Shown: positions 1 through 9,732, counted from the stretch's first letter. The stretch is 64,000 nucleotides of DNA from Aliagarivorans marinus DSM 23064 (GCF_000429485.1 NZ_KE386909.1:1-64000), one strand, 5' to 3'. The notes: generated by a model not told the origin, from the letters alone. Numbers and translations: made by a program.

Positions 1-1
1 T

Positions 2-31
2 CAAGAGCAAGGTGAGTTGGCGCTGCACTAG
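2..31 (+). CDS. 3' end of an upstream gene (fragment)
   Basis: One reading frame is open from base 2 and stops at TAG 29-31, immediately before two hairpins. That is what the tail of a gene lying left of the window would look like. Only nine codons are visible, so no product can be named, and the frame assignment is a guess based on the position of the terminator-like hairpins. Confidence 0.3.
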   Translation, partial: QEQGELALH

Positions 32-36
32 ACAAA

Positions 37-84
37 GGCCCCCTTCGAGGGGGCTCATTCAAAGCCACCTTCTTTAGAAGGTGG
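37..84 (+). terminator. two tandem hairpins after the upstream gene
   Basis: The first hairpin pairs GCCCCCT with AGGGGGC around a TCG loop (38-54). The second pairs CCACCTTCT with AGAAGGTGG (65-84) and is followed by ATATTTA. Neither has a strong U-tract, but two perfect GC-rich stems directly after a stop codon suggest transcription termination or 3'-end protection. Confidence 0.55.
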
Positions 85-222
85 ATATTTACTTAAACGA
101 CAGATAAACAGGCGTTTAGGTTGTTTTACCGTGCGTAAATCTGTGACCGCGGCGGCGAAGTTTTAGCCAAATATTAACTATTCTGGTACTTGTAAACAGC
201 AGATTTGCTCAAGGGGGCAATG

Positions 223-1113
223 ATGAATTTAGAAGAACGGGAATACCAACACTTTGGTCCTTGGCTGGTTGAGGTGGACAGTCTAGATGATATCCCACCG
301 CAGTTTGGCGATATCTCCGCCGACTACAACGGCGCCAGTTTTGCGTTCAAGATCCCGATTCATCAGGAACGGCGCAATGTGAATATGGGAATGCTGTTGT
401 ACCCGCAGTTGGTGATCGTCCACAGCGACCGGATGATCTACTTGAACGTCGCTTCTAGCCAGATGATCCGTCAAGTGATCCACTATCAGGATTTGCTGTG
501 GCTGGAGCATGGTGGAGATTTGCTCGATAGCCACATTACGCTCGCGACCAGCTCGCAAACCCTGAGCGTGACCTACAACATGAGCTCGCAAGACATCGCC
601 AGCAAGGCCATTCGTTTTATCCGCAACGGCGTTAGCCCAGAGGTTAGCGAGGGGGATGCGGCGGAGGCTAGCGCTCAGCCAGAGGCTGAGCAACAGATCT
701 TCCGCTATCTGTGCGACAAAGAGCAGCTTAGCGGCAGCCTGCAGATCCTCGGCTATCAGCCGAGCATTGAGTTAGGGCCTTTGCCGAACAACAGCCTGAG
801 TAATATCTACCGCAATATTAACCAGTACCGCTTGCTCGACAGCATGTTAGTGTGCGATGGCACCGAGCTGATTGTCGCTAGCCGCGGTAAGGATGTGGTG
901 GATGTGCGCGAGACCAACTACAAGTTCTCCCACACCTATATCCGTTTGGATCGGATCTCGGGTATTTCGATTCGCCCGGATGAGCAGTTCCGGGAGCTAA
1001 AACAGCTTTGGCTTGAGCTCGAAGGTCGGCGTTGGCAATGGCGTCTGGGGGCGGATTTTGTCACCGATGACCTGGCGATGCTGTTAAACCCCAGTGAGAT
1101 GGCGGTTACTTAA
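223..1113 (+). CDS. hypothetical protein, two similar halves possible
   Basis: A protein of about 297 residues that I do not recognise. An AGGGGG ribosome site at 212-217 favours the ATG at 223 (the ATG at 220 is too close, and the TTG at 205 has no site). It has no signal peptide or membrane segment. Two stretches of alternating hydrophobic and charged residues (about 45-120 and 195-285) are joined by an acidic, Ala/Glu-rich linker (about 140-160). The pattern could fit two small beta-barrel domains of the bacterial PH type, but this is an impression only. It stands alone, with terminator-like hairpins upstream and an AT-rich gap downstream, so it is probably a single-gene unit in the cytoplasm. 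Confidence 0.75.
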   Translation: MNLEEREYQHFGPWLVEVDSLDDIPPQFGDISADYNGASFAFKIPIHQERRNVNMGMLLYPQLVIVHSDRMIYLNVASSQMIRQVIHYQDLLWLEHGGDLLDSHITLATSSQTLSVTYNMSSQDIASKAIRFIRNGVSPEVSEGDAAEASAQPEAEQQIFRYLCDKEQLSGSLQILGYQPSIELGPLPNNSLSNIYRNINQYRLLDSMLVCDGTELIVASRGKDVVDVRETNYKFSHTYIRLDRISGISIRPDEQFRELKQLWLELEGRRWQWRLGADFVTDDLAMLLNPSEMAVT

Positions 1114-1240
1114 TCTGGTTTTTGGCTTAAGAGATAGATTTTATGCGGACTTGCATAGCATAAACTAAATAAATTACTGAAATATTACATTAAATAACCG
1201 ATAATGAATTCGATGTTAGCAAACAAGGAGGGGAAATATC

Positions 1241-1495
1241 ATGTCGTTATTTATTGTTGTCATCGCGAGCCTTATCGGAATCTATCACAGCCTTAAAGCC
1301 TTGGTCGTATTGCTAAACCACGCCCCAAACAAAATGGATAGCCTGTTGCTGTCAGCTTTTGGAAATCTGGGTATCTTGGTGTGCTTGACCCAACTCGGCG
1401 CGCAACCAGCGCTAGCCCTAGTCGCTTTGATTGTAAGTCTGGTAACTGCCGGCCTACATTATTACCAAGCGCGGACGCAGGTATCCTTGGCCTGA
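1241..1495 (+). CDS. small membrane protein
   Basis: An 84-residue protein with a very strong ribosome site (AAGGAGGGG) before the ATG. Three hydrophobic stretches (about residues 2-25, 36-52 and 56-75) suggest a small inner-membrane protein with two or three helices. No family was recognised and there are no conserved polar motifs. It is flanked by an AT-rich upstream region and a downstream hairpin, so it is likely transcribed alone. Strong translation signals argue that it is real despite its size. Confidence 0.75.
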   Translation: MSLFIVVIASLIGIYHSLKALVVLLNHAPNKMDSLLLSAFGNLGILVCLTQLGAQPALALVALIVSLVTAGLHYYQARTQVSLA

Positions 1496-1502
1496 TGAAG
1501 TC

Positions 1503-1531
1503 GGCCTGCGCTGTGCGTAGGCCCTTCTTTT
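1503..1531 (+). terminator. rho-independent terminator
   Basis: GGCCTGCGC pairs with GCGTAGGCC (one G-T pair) around a short loop, followed by CTTCTTTT. It lies a few bases after the stop codon of the small membrane protein gene. Confidence 0.7.
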
Positions 1532-1738
1532 CACTGAAAATCAATCGCTAATCAAGCATTTTGGCAACCTTATTTAGCCCCCCTTATTTAGTCTCTCGGC
1601 CTGACCGTTTTCCAAATCATTTCTCCATGTTATCTGCTCGAATCAATCCAGATAATTATTTCGCAATATAACTGTCTTCTTCCTGTCACTTTAACGTAAT
1701 AACTTCGTTGTCAGTTTTAGCTACAAGGAAGTCTCGCT

Positions 1739-2701
1739 TTGAGTCTATCGCTAAGCGCGTTAAGCAAATCCTATCAGGATACCCAAGCCCTTCAGCCCTG
1801 TTCACTTAGCCTGCAAACTGGCCAACTGGGCGCTCTGTTGGGGCCATCGGGTTGCGGTAAGACCACCCTGCTTAAGCTGATTGCTGGCCTTGAAGTGCCT
1901 GACCAAGGCAACATCGCCATTGCCGGGCAAACTGTGTTTGATTATGGCTCTGGCGTGAACATGGCGGTGGCCAAGCGGCGCCTAGGCATGGTGTTTCAAG
2001 ATTTTGCCCTGTGGCCTCACCTAAGCGTGTTCGAGAACGTCGCCTTCGGCCTGCGTGCGCAGGGGCTAGTATCGCAGCTTAAACACAAGGTGATGCAGGC
2101 GCTTGAGCAGGTACAGCTAGCACATTTGGCTGAGCGGCTGCCCGCCCAGCTCTCGGGAGGGCAGCAGCAGCGGGTCTCACTGGCGCGCGCGATTGTCACC
2201 GAACCGCAACTGATTTTGCTGGATGAGCCCTTGTCGGCGCTGGATGCCAAGCTGCGTGAAAGCATGCAGACCTTGCTGATGCAGGTGCTCAAAGAGAATG
2301 GCTTGACCGCAGTTTATGTGACCCACGATCAGAGTGAAGCGATGGCCATGGCCGATCAGGTGTTTGTGATGCAACAAGGCCAGATTGTTCAGCAGGGCAC
2401 GCCACAGCAGATCTATAGCCAACCCTCTCATCCTTTTGTGGCCGATTTTATTGGTCGCTCAAACGTACTTCCCGGCAGCCAAGGCCGCCGCTTGTTGCGG
2501 GTCGAACATGTCTTGCTCGAGCAAACCAAGCAGGCCATCGCCTTTGAGGCCACGGTACGCCAAGGGCTGTATCAGGGCAGCCACTACTTGATAGAGGCGG
2601 AGGTTGCCGATCAGCGCTGGCTGTTCCACTCGCGACAACCGATGGCGGGAGGCCAAAATCTGACGCTGTACGGTGAAAACCACCAGATTATTGAACTGTA
2701 A
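1739..2701 (+). CDS. ABC transporter ATP-binding protein (Fe3+/2-AEP importer type)
   Basis: A 320-residue ATPase that would power an importer at the cytoplasmic face of the inner membrane. Walker A GPSGCGKTT is at residues 35-43, the Q-loop lies in VFQDFALWP, the signature is LSGGQQQR, Walker B is ILLDEP, and the H-loop is in YVTHDQSEA. The C-terminal extension of about 80 residues is a short TOBE-like region, as in FbpC/PotA-type ATPases. The TTG start is chosen because AAGGAAG sits 7-8 bases before it. It leads a three-gene unit with a periplasmic binding protein and a fused permease. The closest types are ferric-iron and 2-aminoethylphosphonate importers; the sequence does not settle the substrate. 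Confidence 0.9.
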   Translation: MSLSLSALSKSYQDTQALQPCSLSLQTGQLGALLGPSGCGKTTLLKLIAGLEVPDQGNIAIAGQTVFDYGSGVNMAVAKRRLGMVFQDFALWPHLSVFENVAFGLRAQGLVSQLKHKVMQALEQVQLAHLAERLPAQLSGGQQQRVSLARAIVTEPQLILLDEPLSALDAKLRESMQTLLMQVLKENGLTAVYVTHDQSEAMAMADQVFVMQQGQIVQQGTPQQIYSQPSHPFVADFIGRSNVLPGSQGRRLLRVEHVLLEQTKQAIAFEATVRQGLYQGSHYLIEAEVADQRWLFHSRQPMAGGQNLTLYGENHQIIEL

Positions 2702-2777
2702 ACCCGCGTTGCTGAGCTGCAGTGAAATGCACAACGCAACCGAACCTAACTCAACCTAAATAAGCACGGATGACAAG

Positions 2778-3743
2778 ATGAACACACTTCTAAAAACCGC
2801 CTCCTTAGCGCTGGCACTGACAGTCTCTGGGGTACAGGCTGCCGATCTCGTGGTGTACACCGCAGGCCCGAAAGGTCTGGCCAACAAACTGGTGAAAGAT
2901 TTTGAACAGCAAAGTGGGGTAGGGGTTCAGGTGTATCAGGCAACTACCGGCCGGGTACTTGGCCGCCTAAAAGCAGAAGAGGCCAAGCCGGTTGCTGACG
3001 TGGTGATTCTGGCGTCATGGCCTGCGGGTATGGGCCTGCAGCGCGAAGGATTGCTGCACAGCATCGAGATCGATAATGCTGACAAGTTGCATCCAGGCTG
3101 GAATGGCAACAACCAACTGTTCGGCTACTCGGGCTCTGCTTTAGGGATTACCTATAACACGCGCATGGTTGAAGAGATCCCGGCATCGGTAGAAGCTCTG
3201 GCTAGCGCCGAATGGGAAGGGCAGATCGTCTTCCCCGACCCGAACGAGTCTGGCTCGGCCTTGGATTTCGTGACGGGCTATGTGAACGACAAGGGCGATC
3301 AGGCATGGGAGCTATTCCAGCGCTGGGATGAGTATGATCTGGCTGTGAACGGCGCCAACCGACCGGCGCTTAACCAAGTGGTGAATGGCGCCAAGAAAGC
3401 GGTGATTGCCGGTGTGGATTACATGGGCTTTGGCGAGAAGAAGAAAGGTAATCCTATCGAGGTGATCTACCCCGAAGAAGGCACAGTGATTGCCCCGCGT
3501 CCGGCGATGATCCTGGAATCCAGTGACAACAAAAAAAAGGCCGAGCAGTTCGTGACCTACCTACTCAGTGACCGCGCCCAGCAGATCGTCGCCGATGCTT
3601 TGCTGATCCCTGGTCGCAACGATATCCCGGCTGACAGCTCGCGCCCCGGCTATGCCGATATCAAGCAGCTGAATATCGACTGGGAGTGGATGTTGGACAA
3701 CCAAGTTGCGGTAACCCAACGTTTTTCGGGCCTGTTCCGCTAA
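2778..3743 (+). CDS. periplasmic substrate-binding protein of ABC importer
   Basis: A 321-residue protein with a classic signal peptide (about residues 1-22, ending in VQA-AD). The mature start DLVVYTAGP and the motifs ADVVILASW and AVIAGVDYMGFGEKKKG place it with the FbpA/PotD-like extracellular solute-binding proteins, whose members bind ferric iron, 2-aminoethylphosphonate or polyamines. It lies 76 bp after the ATPase gene and 56 bp before the permease gene, so it would deliver ligand to that permease. No iron-coordinating tyrosine pair stands out, so an organic ligand is as likely as iron. Confidence 0.87.
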   Translation: MNTLLKTASLALALTVSGVQAADLVVYTAGPKGLANKLVKDFEQQSGVGVQVYQATTGRVLGRLKAEEAKPVADVVILASWPAGMGLQREGLLHSIEIDNADKLHPGWNGNNQLFGYSGSALGITYNTRMVEEIPASVEALASAEWEGQIVFPDPNESGSALDFVTGYVNDKGDQAWELFQRWDEYDLAVNGANRPALNQVVNGAKKAVIAGVDYMGFGEKKKGNPIEVIYPEEGTVIAPRPAMILESSDNKKKAEQFVTYLLSDRAQQIVADALLIPGRNDIPADSSRPGYADIKQLNIDWEWMLDNQVAVTQRFSGLFR

Positions 3744-3799
3744 ACCTGTCTTTAGGAAGCGGGACGTGCGTCCCGTTTCCCCCTCTACAGTGATCGAAC

Positions 3800-5446
3800 G
3801 TGATACGAAAACTTAACCTACATCTGGCCAGCCTGAGCTTGCTGTTGCTGGTGGTGTTGCCACTGGCAGCCATCCTGCAGCACAGTATTTACCATCAGCA
3901 GCAATGGCAGTTCGCACACTTAGCTGCGCAGCTTTTCCAGCTGTATCCCTTCCAGATACTGGCTAATTCCTTGCTGCTGGCTGCCTTGGTCACCTTGTTT
4001 GCCACCGTGTTAGCCGCGCCCTTGGCCTGGATAATGGCGCGTACGCCGCTGGCGCGGCACCGGCGATTGGACGTGCTGATCTTGCTGCCTTTTATGACCC
4101 CGCCGTTTATCGATTCGATGGGCTGGATCGTGTTTATGCAGCCGCGTGGCTATCTGGAGCAACTGGCTCCGCAGTTGGCGTTCTTGCAGCAAGGTTTTTT
4201 TAGCTTGGCGGGAATGGTGCTGATTATGGGGCTATCGCTGTTTCCATTTCTCTATTTGATGCTCAAAAACAATCTACTGCAGATAAGCGCCAGTTTAGAA
4301 GACGCGGCACAAGTGGCCGGGGCAGGGCGCTGGCGGATCATCAGCCGGGTGGTGGCGCCACTGATGCTCTCCAGTTATGCGATGGGCGCATTGCTGATCT
4401 TTGTTAAAACCATCTCCGAGTTTGGCACGCCAGCCACCTTGGGTAAGCAGATCGGCTTTTATGTGCTGACCACCGAGATCCATCGTTATACCTCCACCTG
4501 GCCCATCGACTTCTCCCGCGCGGCGATGCTCTCGTCGATCTTGCTGTTTACCAGTATGGCGCTGTGGGCTGGGCAGGTGTATCTGTCGGAGCGCTTTCGA
4601 CAGCCCTTAGTTGGGGGGCGTTCAGTAGCAGCTAAAAGCTATCAGCTTAAGCCGTGGCAGACCTTACTGGCCTATGGCTATGTGGTACTTCTGTTGGTAT
4701 TAGCGATTGGTGTGCCCTACTTTTCGATTGTGCTTACCGCATGTCTCGATTTAGCCGGACTAGGGCTTGCTTGGGATAACTTCACGCTGCGCCATTTTGC
4801 TGAGGTGTTTAGCCGCGATGGCGAAGCGCTGCAGGCACTGTTTACCAGCCTTAAGCTGAGCTTCTATAGTGCTTGTTTATGCGCACTGCTCGGGCTGTGG
4901 TATGCGATGGTGGTGATCCGTCAACCGGGCTGGCTGAGCCGTTGCATTGACTTTGCCAGCCTGATGTCGAACACCATCCCCGGCATCGTGGTGGTGTTTG
5001 GCCTTATCCTATTCTGGAACAGTCCGCATAACCCGCTTCCTGTCTACAACAGCGAGTGGATGCTGATCCTGACCTATGTCGCCCTGTTTATCCCCTATAC
5101 CGTGCAGTATGTGAAGGCCGCGCTACAGCAGCTGGCTACATCGCTGGGACAGGCGGCCAAGATCTGTGGCGCATCCGAGTGGTATGGCTTTCGCCGGATC
5201 ACCTTGCCACTGCTAGTACCTGCGTTGATGTCCGGCTGGATGATGAGCTTTGTGATTGGTCAGCGCGAGCTGGTCGGCTCGCTGATGGTCAAACCGCCCG
5301 GGGTGGAGACCTCGGCGACCTTTATCTTCCACGAGTTTGATCAGGGTAATGCCAGCTTGGCGATGGCAATGGCGCTGATTGTGGTCGGGACTACCTCATT
5401 GGTACTGATGGCGATGAAAGTCTGGGAGAGCAGAACGGGGCGTTAA
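3800..5446 (+). CDS. ABC transporter permease, two fused permease domains
   Basis: A 548-residue inner-membrane protein with about twelve hydrophobic helices. Two copies of the BPD-transport domain are fused: an EAA-type loop occurs near residues 167-190 (EDAAQVAGAGRWRIISRVV) and a second near 448-470 (GQAAKICGASEWYGFRRIT). This doubled architecture is typical of FbpB/PhnV-type permeases, so one polypeptide can form the whole channel. It completes the importer started at 1739. The GTG start follows the binding-protein gene by 56 bp. Substrate not determined. Confidence 0.9.
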   Translation: MIRKLNLHLASLSLLLLVVLPLAAILQHSIYHQQQWQFAHLAAQLFQLYPFQILANSLLLAALVTLFATVLAAPLAWIMARTPLARHRRLDVLILLPFMTPPFIDSMGWIVFMQPRGYLEQLAPQLAFLQQGFFSLAGMVLIMGLSLFPFLYLMLKNNLLQISASLEDAAQVAGAGRWRIISRVVAPLMLSSYAMGALLIFVKTISEFGTPATLGKQIGFYVLTTEIHRYTSTWPIDFSRAAMLSSILLFTSMALWAGQVYLSERFRQPLVGGRSVAAKSYQLKPWQTLLAYGYVVLLLVLAIGVPYFSIVLTACLDLAGLGLAWDNFTLRHFAEVFSRDGEALQALFTSLKLSFYSACLCALLGLWYAMVVIRQPGWLSRCIDFASLMSNTIPGIVVVFGLILFWNSPHNPLPVYNSEWMLILTYVALFIPYTVQYVKAALQQLATSLGQAAKICGASEWYGFRRITLPLLVPALMSGWMMSFVIGQRELVGSLMVKPPGVETSATFIFHEFDQGNASLAMAMALIVVGTTSLVLMAMKVWESRTGR

Positions 5447-5484
5447 GCTCCTCTTGGCTTAGTTTGCCGCTGGCATCAAAAAAG

Positions 5485-5510
5485 GTGGATGGGCATGTAT
5501 ACCCATCCAC
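5485..5510. terminator. perfect 9-bp hairpin flanked by A-runs
   Basis: GTGGATGGG pairs perfectly with CCCATCCAC around an 8-base loop. AAAAAA lies on both sides on the plus strand. Read on the plus strand it lacks a U-tract; read on the minus strand it is followed by T6, as in an intrinsic terminator. It may end the ABC operon by stem alone or block antisense transcription. The rest of the gap 5447-5713 shows no gene. Confidence 0.5.
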
Positions 5511-5713
5511 AAAAAATACAAAGCATTTAACTATTGAAAGCGCCCAAGGGCGACCGGTGATAAGAGGAGTGCTAGGTGATTCCGTTCTGGCTTCTATCAC
5601 CGTGCTGAGAGCTTAAAAAAACACGCCAAATCGGGAAAGGAAATCGAGGATTTCCATCACAAGTGAGTTTGAGCGATTAGAATAAGCGGCAGAGACTTCT
5701 GATAGAGCCCGTT

Positions 5714-6589
5714 GTGTTGAAATCCCCCCTTATCGATGTGCAGCGCCTGAGGGTGCTGACCAAAATGTATGAGCTACGTAGCGTCAAAGCTGTGGCTATT
5801 GCTCTGCAGCGCAGCCCCGGAATGGTGAGTAAGACCATCTCAAAGCTAAAAGAGCAGCTCGCAGATCCGCTGTTTGTGCCAACTAAGAATGGCTTTGAGC
5901 CCTCGCTCTATGTCGAGCAAAACATTCGCCATGTCTACCAGATTCTCGAATCCTACGAAAAGATTCAGATTAGCCAATTCGACCCAGAACTCACCGATGA
6001 GACCATCCTCATCTACGCCCCGGCCCTGTTTTGGGAGCATTTCGGCAGTCGCCTCTATGACTTGCTAAAACAAGCAGCGCCTAACGCCAAGTTTTCGTTT
6101 CGCATGTGGGGGGCGGAAGCCCGCGATGCCATCTTACGCGGGGAAGGGCATGTGGGGATCCACATCTATGAGGAGGATGTCCCTCAGTCGCTCTACCAAG
6201 AGAAGATTGGTAGCGATAAGATCGTTGTCTACACCCGCCACGACCACCCTGCTTCATCCATTGAAGAGCTACAGGACTATCCTTTGGCGATTACGCGCAC
6301 TTCCGGTTGGAACGACCAGCGCTATCAAGTGGTTGAGCGCTTGCAGGCCATGGGCTTGGACATCGATGTGAGTGTTGAGTCTGAATACAGCGGTGTCTGC
6401 GAGGAGCTAGTGATGCAGGGCGATCACTTTGCCATGAAGCTGGGCCGTGGGATTGGGCCGCAGCACAAGGTGTTTCCGCTAAAGGGTGTTGATCTGCAGT
6501 TTGACTATGTCGTAAGTTGTCGTCGTAGCCGCAAAGATAGCCCTGCCATGCAGTGGTTCACTGGCATCATCAAAGAGATGCTGAGTTAA
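5714..6589 (+). CDS. LysR-type transcriptional regulator
   Basis: A 291-residue regulator. The N-terminal winged helix-turn-helix (residues about 8-65, with SVKAVAIALQRSPGMVSKTISKLKEQL as the HTH core, quoted here only as its position 23-49) is typical of LysR proteins, although the second helix is divergent. Residues 90-290 form the effector-binding fold, with the usual YTRHDHP and later hydrophobic strands. It starts at GTG 5714 or the adjacent TTG 5717; the ribosome site is weak. It lies in the same direction 267 bp after the importer operon, so regulation of that importer is plausible but unproven. Confidence 0.85.
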   Translation: MLKSPLIDVQRLRVLTKMYELRSVKAVAIALQRSPGMVSKTISKLKEQLADPLFVPTKNGFEPSLYVEQNIRHVYQILESYEKIQISQFDPELTDETILIYAPALFWEHFGSRLYDLLKQAAPNAKFSFRMWGAEARDAILRGEGHVGIHIYEEDVPQSLYQEKIGSDKIVVYTRHDHPASSIEELQDYPLAITRTSGWNDQRYQVVERLQAMGLDIDVSVESEYSGVCEELVMQGDHFAMKLGRGIGPQHKVFPLKGVDLQFDYVVSCRRSRKDSPAMQWFTGIIKEMLS

Positions 6590-6662
6590 GCGGACGCAAT
6601 CTTCAGAGCAAAAGCTAAACCCTAAACGCTTAAACCTTAATCTTTAAACCAGGGAAGGTGAT

Positions 6663-7598
6663 TTGAACGAGCGAGAGTATCGTCTTATCCAGGCGCTGAA
6701 CAAAGGCGTTGATCGCTATTTTGAACAAGCGGAGGGGCAAACTGAGGGTTTTGTGGCGCGTCACTTTCGCTACCCAGGCAACTGGCAAACGAATCGCCGG
6801 GCACTTGGCTTGGATATGCTGCGCGCGCCGCTCAATCTGCTGTGGGCGCCGCTGTATCTGCTCGGTCGGATGCTGCTTTGGTTGGCTCGGCGCAAGGGGT
6901 GGGGACGGATTAGCCGCTTGTTGGAGCGTCTGCCCGGCGGCTTGAGCACTCAGGTTCAGCGCTACGTGGCTGAGCGTTTTCGCCACGAGCTGCTGGATAG
7001 CCACCGACTTGATGCCTGCCTGCGCGATGCTATTTGCGAAACGCTCACTGAGGATGAGTCTTTGGATACCGAACACCTATCGGCTCTGCAGCGGGCACGC
7101 TTTGAGCAACTGCTCGATGAGTTGTTATCTGACTACGCACAGGTGCGCACCGCTATGGCTGATATCGGTAACTCGCTAACCAGTTTGGTGATTGGCGCAT
7201 TGGCCTTTAAGAAATACACGCCGGGCGGAATTGCGCTGGGGCTGTATCTGGCGGGGGGAGTCAGCCAATACTGGGCCAGTCAGCAGTTTTGGGCCGGTCC
7301 TTGGCTGGGAGAGCTCTACTATAGGGTGGTGCCGGTATCGACCAGCGTGGGCTTACAAGTGGGTTCGGTGCTTGCGACCTTGTGTGCTTTGGCGGTATTT
7401 GCCAGCTTTTCTGGATTAATCTTGGACCCGCTGCAAGCAAGGTTAGGCCTGCATCAAGCTCGCCTTAACAAAGTGCTGCGCCATATGCGGGCTGATTTCA
7501 AACAGCAACGCCGCAGCAGCTATCAAGCTAAAGAGCCTTACTTGGCCAGGCTGCTAGAGTTCGTAGACAGTATTCGCAGCCCACTCAATCATCTCTAG
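6663..7598 (+). CDS. membrane protein of unknown function
   Basis: A 311-residue protein that I do not recognise. TTG 6663 is used as start because GGGAAGGTG lies 4-10 bases upstream. The N-terminal half is basic and amphipathic with one hydrophobic patch (LNLLWAPLYLLGRMLLWLA, about 58-76). Two or three membrane helices follow (about 175-205 and 225-255), then a charged C-terminal tail. An AMADIGNSLTSLVIGALAF segment before the helices resembles a membrane-proximal helix. No enzymatic motif is visible. It has only the LysR gene nearby, 73 bp upstream, and a repeat element downstream. Confidence 0.75.
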   Translation: MNEREYRLIQALNKGVDRYFEQAEGQTEGFVARHFRYPGNWQTNRRALGLDMLRAPLNLLWAPLYLLGRMLLWLARRKGWGRISRLLERLPGGLSTQVQRYVAERFRHELLDSHRLDACLRDAICETLTEDESLDTEHLSALQRARFEQLLDELLSDYAQVRTAMADIGNSLTSLVIGALAFKKYTPGGIALGLYLAGGVSQYWASQQFWAGPWLGELYYRVVPVSTSVGLQVGSVLATLCALAVFASFSGLILDPLQARLGLHQARLNKVLRHMRADFKQQRRSSYQAKEPYLARLLEFVDSIRSPLNHL

Positions 7599-7605
7599 GC
7601 CAAGC

Positions 7606-7868
7606 TATGCCCGAACAACCTCAAGATGCAGGATTCAGAGGCGCCCAATGTCCATAGATCGAGGCGAGAATACGAAGGAATGATGACTCATTTCGAGTGT
7701 TTTCAACGAAGAGCTATGGACATTGAGCACTTCCCGAAGGGCGAGTTTGCCAGTCCCTCATACCACGTTACTGCTCCTTGATTTAGACCACTAGATCGGC
7801 GGAGCAGTGCCTTGCCTGAGGGACTGGTAAATCTCGCTGAACAAGCACCTTGGGGTTGCTCGGGTATA
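7606..7868. repeat. 263-bp nested palindromic repeat element (MITE/BIME-like)
   Basis: The ends are inverted repeats of 24 bp matching at 20 positions (7606-7629 and 7845-7868). Inside are further inverted pairs: CAATGTCCATAG (7646-7657) with CTATGGACATTG (7714-7725), a 20/21-bp pair (7741-7760 and 7817-7837), and ACTGCTCC (7770-7777) with GGAGCAGT (7801-7808). No protein is encoded. A shortened relative of the left end occurs at 51721-51776. It fills the gap between two convergent genes, a common place for structured mobile repeats that can also act as terminators. Confidence 0.8.
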
Positions 7869-7881
7869 TGTCGCAAACTCG

Positions 7882-9648
7882 TCAGCTCTTAAACTGTTGA
7901 ATACTCTGGCGCAGTTGGGTGGCCAGGCGAGCCATCTCGGCGCAGCTTTGGCTAACCGTTTTCAGCTGCTCGCTGTTGTCTTGGGTCGAGTCGTTTAAGC
8001 GCACCACGTTGTTATCGAGTTCGGCAACCACACAGCTTTGCTCTTCGGCGGCGCTGGCCACCTGCACATTCATATCGTTCACCGTTACGATGGCCTGCAC
8101 GATCTGCTCCATCAGCTCCGCGCTCTGTTGGCATTGCTGCAGCGCGGTTTCGCTTAGCGACATGCTTTGCGACATATGCCCTAATGCTTGTTGTGAGTCG
8201 CCTTCAATATTCTTAATCAGCACCTCAATCTCGGTGGTGGACTCTTGAGTGCGCATTGACAGAGCCCGTACCTCTTCGGCCACGACCGAGAAGCCCCGCC
8301 CATGCTCACCGGCGCGGGCCGACTCGATGGCTGCGTTGAGCGCCAGCAGGTTGGTTTGCTCAGAGATGGTTTTAATAACCTCCAGCACTTGGGTGATCTC
8401 TTGGTTGCGTGCGTTAAGCTGCTGCAGCGCTTGTTGGCTATGGCTAAGGCTGGTGTGCAGGGTTTGATTCTGTTCGCTCATTTGGTGGGTGGCGTCTAGA
8501 CTGGCCTGTGCCTGCTCGGAGACATGGTGGGCTTGCTGCTGGGCCTCGGTGGTTGAGTCGGCAATCGATGAAGCGGTCACCGAGATCTCGTGAGTCGCGG
8601 TGGCTACCTGATTGATCTCATCGCCTTGCAACACCACGTTATCAGAGACCTTAGTACAGGCCATGCTCAGGCTTTGGGCTGAGGCATCTACCAGATTGGC
8701 GGTGCGTTTAGCCTCGCTGAGTAGCTTAGCAACCGCCTCCTGAGTCAGGCGCATTTGCTCCAGAAGCGCGCCAATCTCACCATGTTCCCTGCGGTCAATG
8801 GCGGTAGAGAAGTCGCCGTGGGCAAAGTCATCCAAGTGATCATCGACTTTGCTGACCCCCCGTTTGATGCTGCTCATCAATTTCATACATACCAAGATGG
8901 TCAACGATATTCCAACCAAGGTGCTAATCAGTGATACATGCTCTAGCCGGCGTGCATCGCCGTCGATCTCCAAGGTTGCTTGTTCGGTGAAGTTCTCGAT
9001 TTGCTGTTGGATCTGCTCGCTGTGCTTGTGAAGCTCTGTGGCCAGGTGTTCCAGCTCGTTAATCTCCTGATTCAGCACATCGGCGGGAATCGCTTGATTA
9101 GTGTGTGCCAGCACCTCTAAGGCGTTGTCATGCCACAGGCGGTGCTCTTCGCCCAAGTTTTGCAGTAGCTGCTGGGTTTGGCGCAGCTTGGTGAGTTTAT
9201 CCTCGGTGAGTTTACTTAGCAGGATCTGGTCAAGCAGGTCTTGACCGAGCGTTAGCTCATGTTTGACCAGACTCTCTAGATCTTCCAATTGACTGACCAA
9301 CTGATGGATATGGTTTGATTGCTGTCCACCTTGGCTGTCCATTGCCAAGCGCAGGGCTTGCTCGAAGTAGACCTGCTGCTGCAACTGGTGCTCGGTGATT
9401 AAGGTGGTGGTCTCTTGAAGGGGAATATCCAGATGGGCAACGCCGTGAATATGCTCTTCGAGTTTGAATATCTGTGAGAACACCGAGATGGTGGCAATGG
9501 CCTGAATGCTACAGATGGTGATCGTCAGTGCAATCAGCTTGGCCTTGAGAGAGCGAGGGCGGAGCAGTTGAAAAAAGTTGCGCTGATCGGCACTGGTGAT
9601 CTTAAGGTCTTCCACATCCTGTAGAGCCGCCTCTGGGTGGGCTTTCAT
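7882..9648 (-). CDS. methyl-accepting chemotaxis protein
   Basis: A 588-residue chemoreceptor in the inner membrane. A first membrane helix lies near residues 35-55, a periplasmic four-helix-bundle-like sensor of about 200 residues follows, then a second helix near 250-270, a HAMP region, and the cytoplasmic signalling domain. The hairpin tip [23 protein letters not shown] is at about residues 440-462 and is the CheA/CheW contact. The glutamine- and glutamate-rich flanks carry the methylation sites. There is no C-terminal CheR-tethering pentapeptide. Ligand unknown. It stands alone, with no chemotaxis genes adjacent. Confidence 0.93.
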   Translation of the reverse strand: MKAHPEAALQDVEDLKITSADQRNFFQLLRPRSLKAKLIALTITICSIQAIATISVFSQIFKLEEHIHGVAHLDIPLQETTTLITEHQLQQQVYFEQALRLAMDSQGGQQSNHIHQLVSQLEDLESLVKHELTLGQDLLDQILLSKLTEDKLTKLRQTQQLLQNLGEEHRLWHDNALEVLAHTNQAIPADVLNQEINELEHLATELHKHSEQIQQQIENFTEQATLEIDGDARRLEHVSLISTLVGISLTILVCMKLMSSIKRGVSKVDDHLDDFAHGDFSTAIDRREHGEIGALLEQMRLTQEAVAKLLSEAKRTANLVDASAQSLSMACTKVSDNVVLQGDEINQVATATHEISVTASSIADSTTEAQQQAHHVSEQAQASLDATHQMSEQNQTLHTSLSHSQQALQQLNARNQEITQVLEVIKTISEQTNLLALNAAIESARAGEHGRGFSVVAEEVRALSMRTQESTTEIEVLIKNIEGDSQQALGHMSQSMSLSETALQQCQQSAELMEQIVQAIVTVNDMNVQVASAAEEQSCVVAELDNNVVRLNDSTQDNSEQLKTVSQSCAEMARLATQLRQSIQQFKS

Positions 9649-9732
9649 GACGCTATCCTTGCTATTGAGTCATCATTTAGTAAAGCTAGCAGAGTTGTTT
9701 GGAATTGATAATTAATTGAGCTCTCACATACT

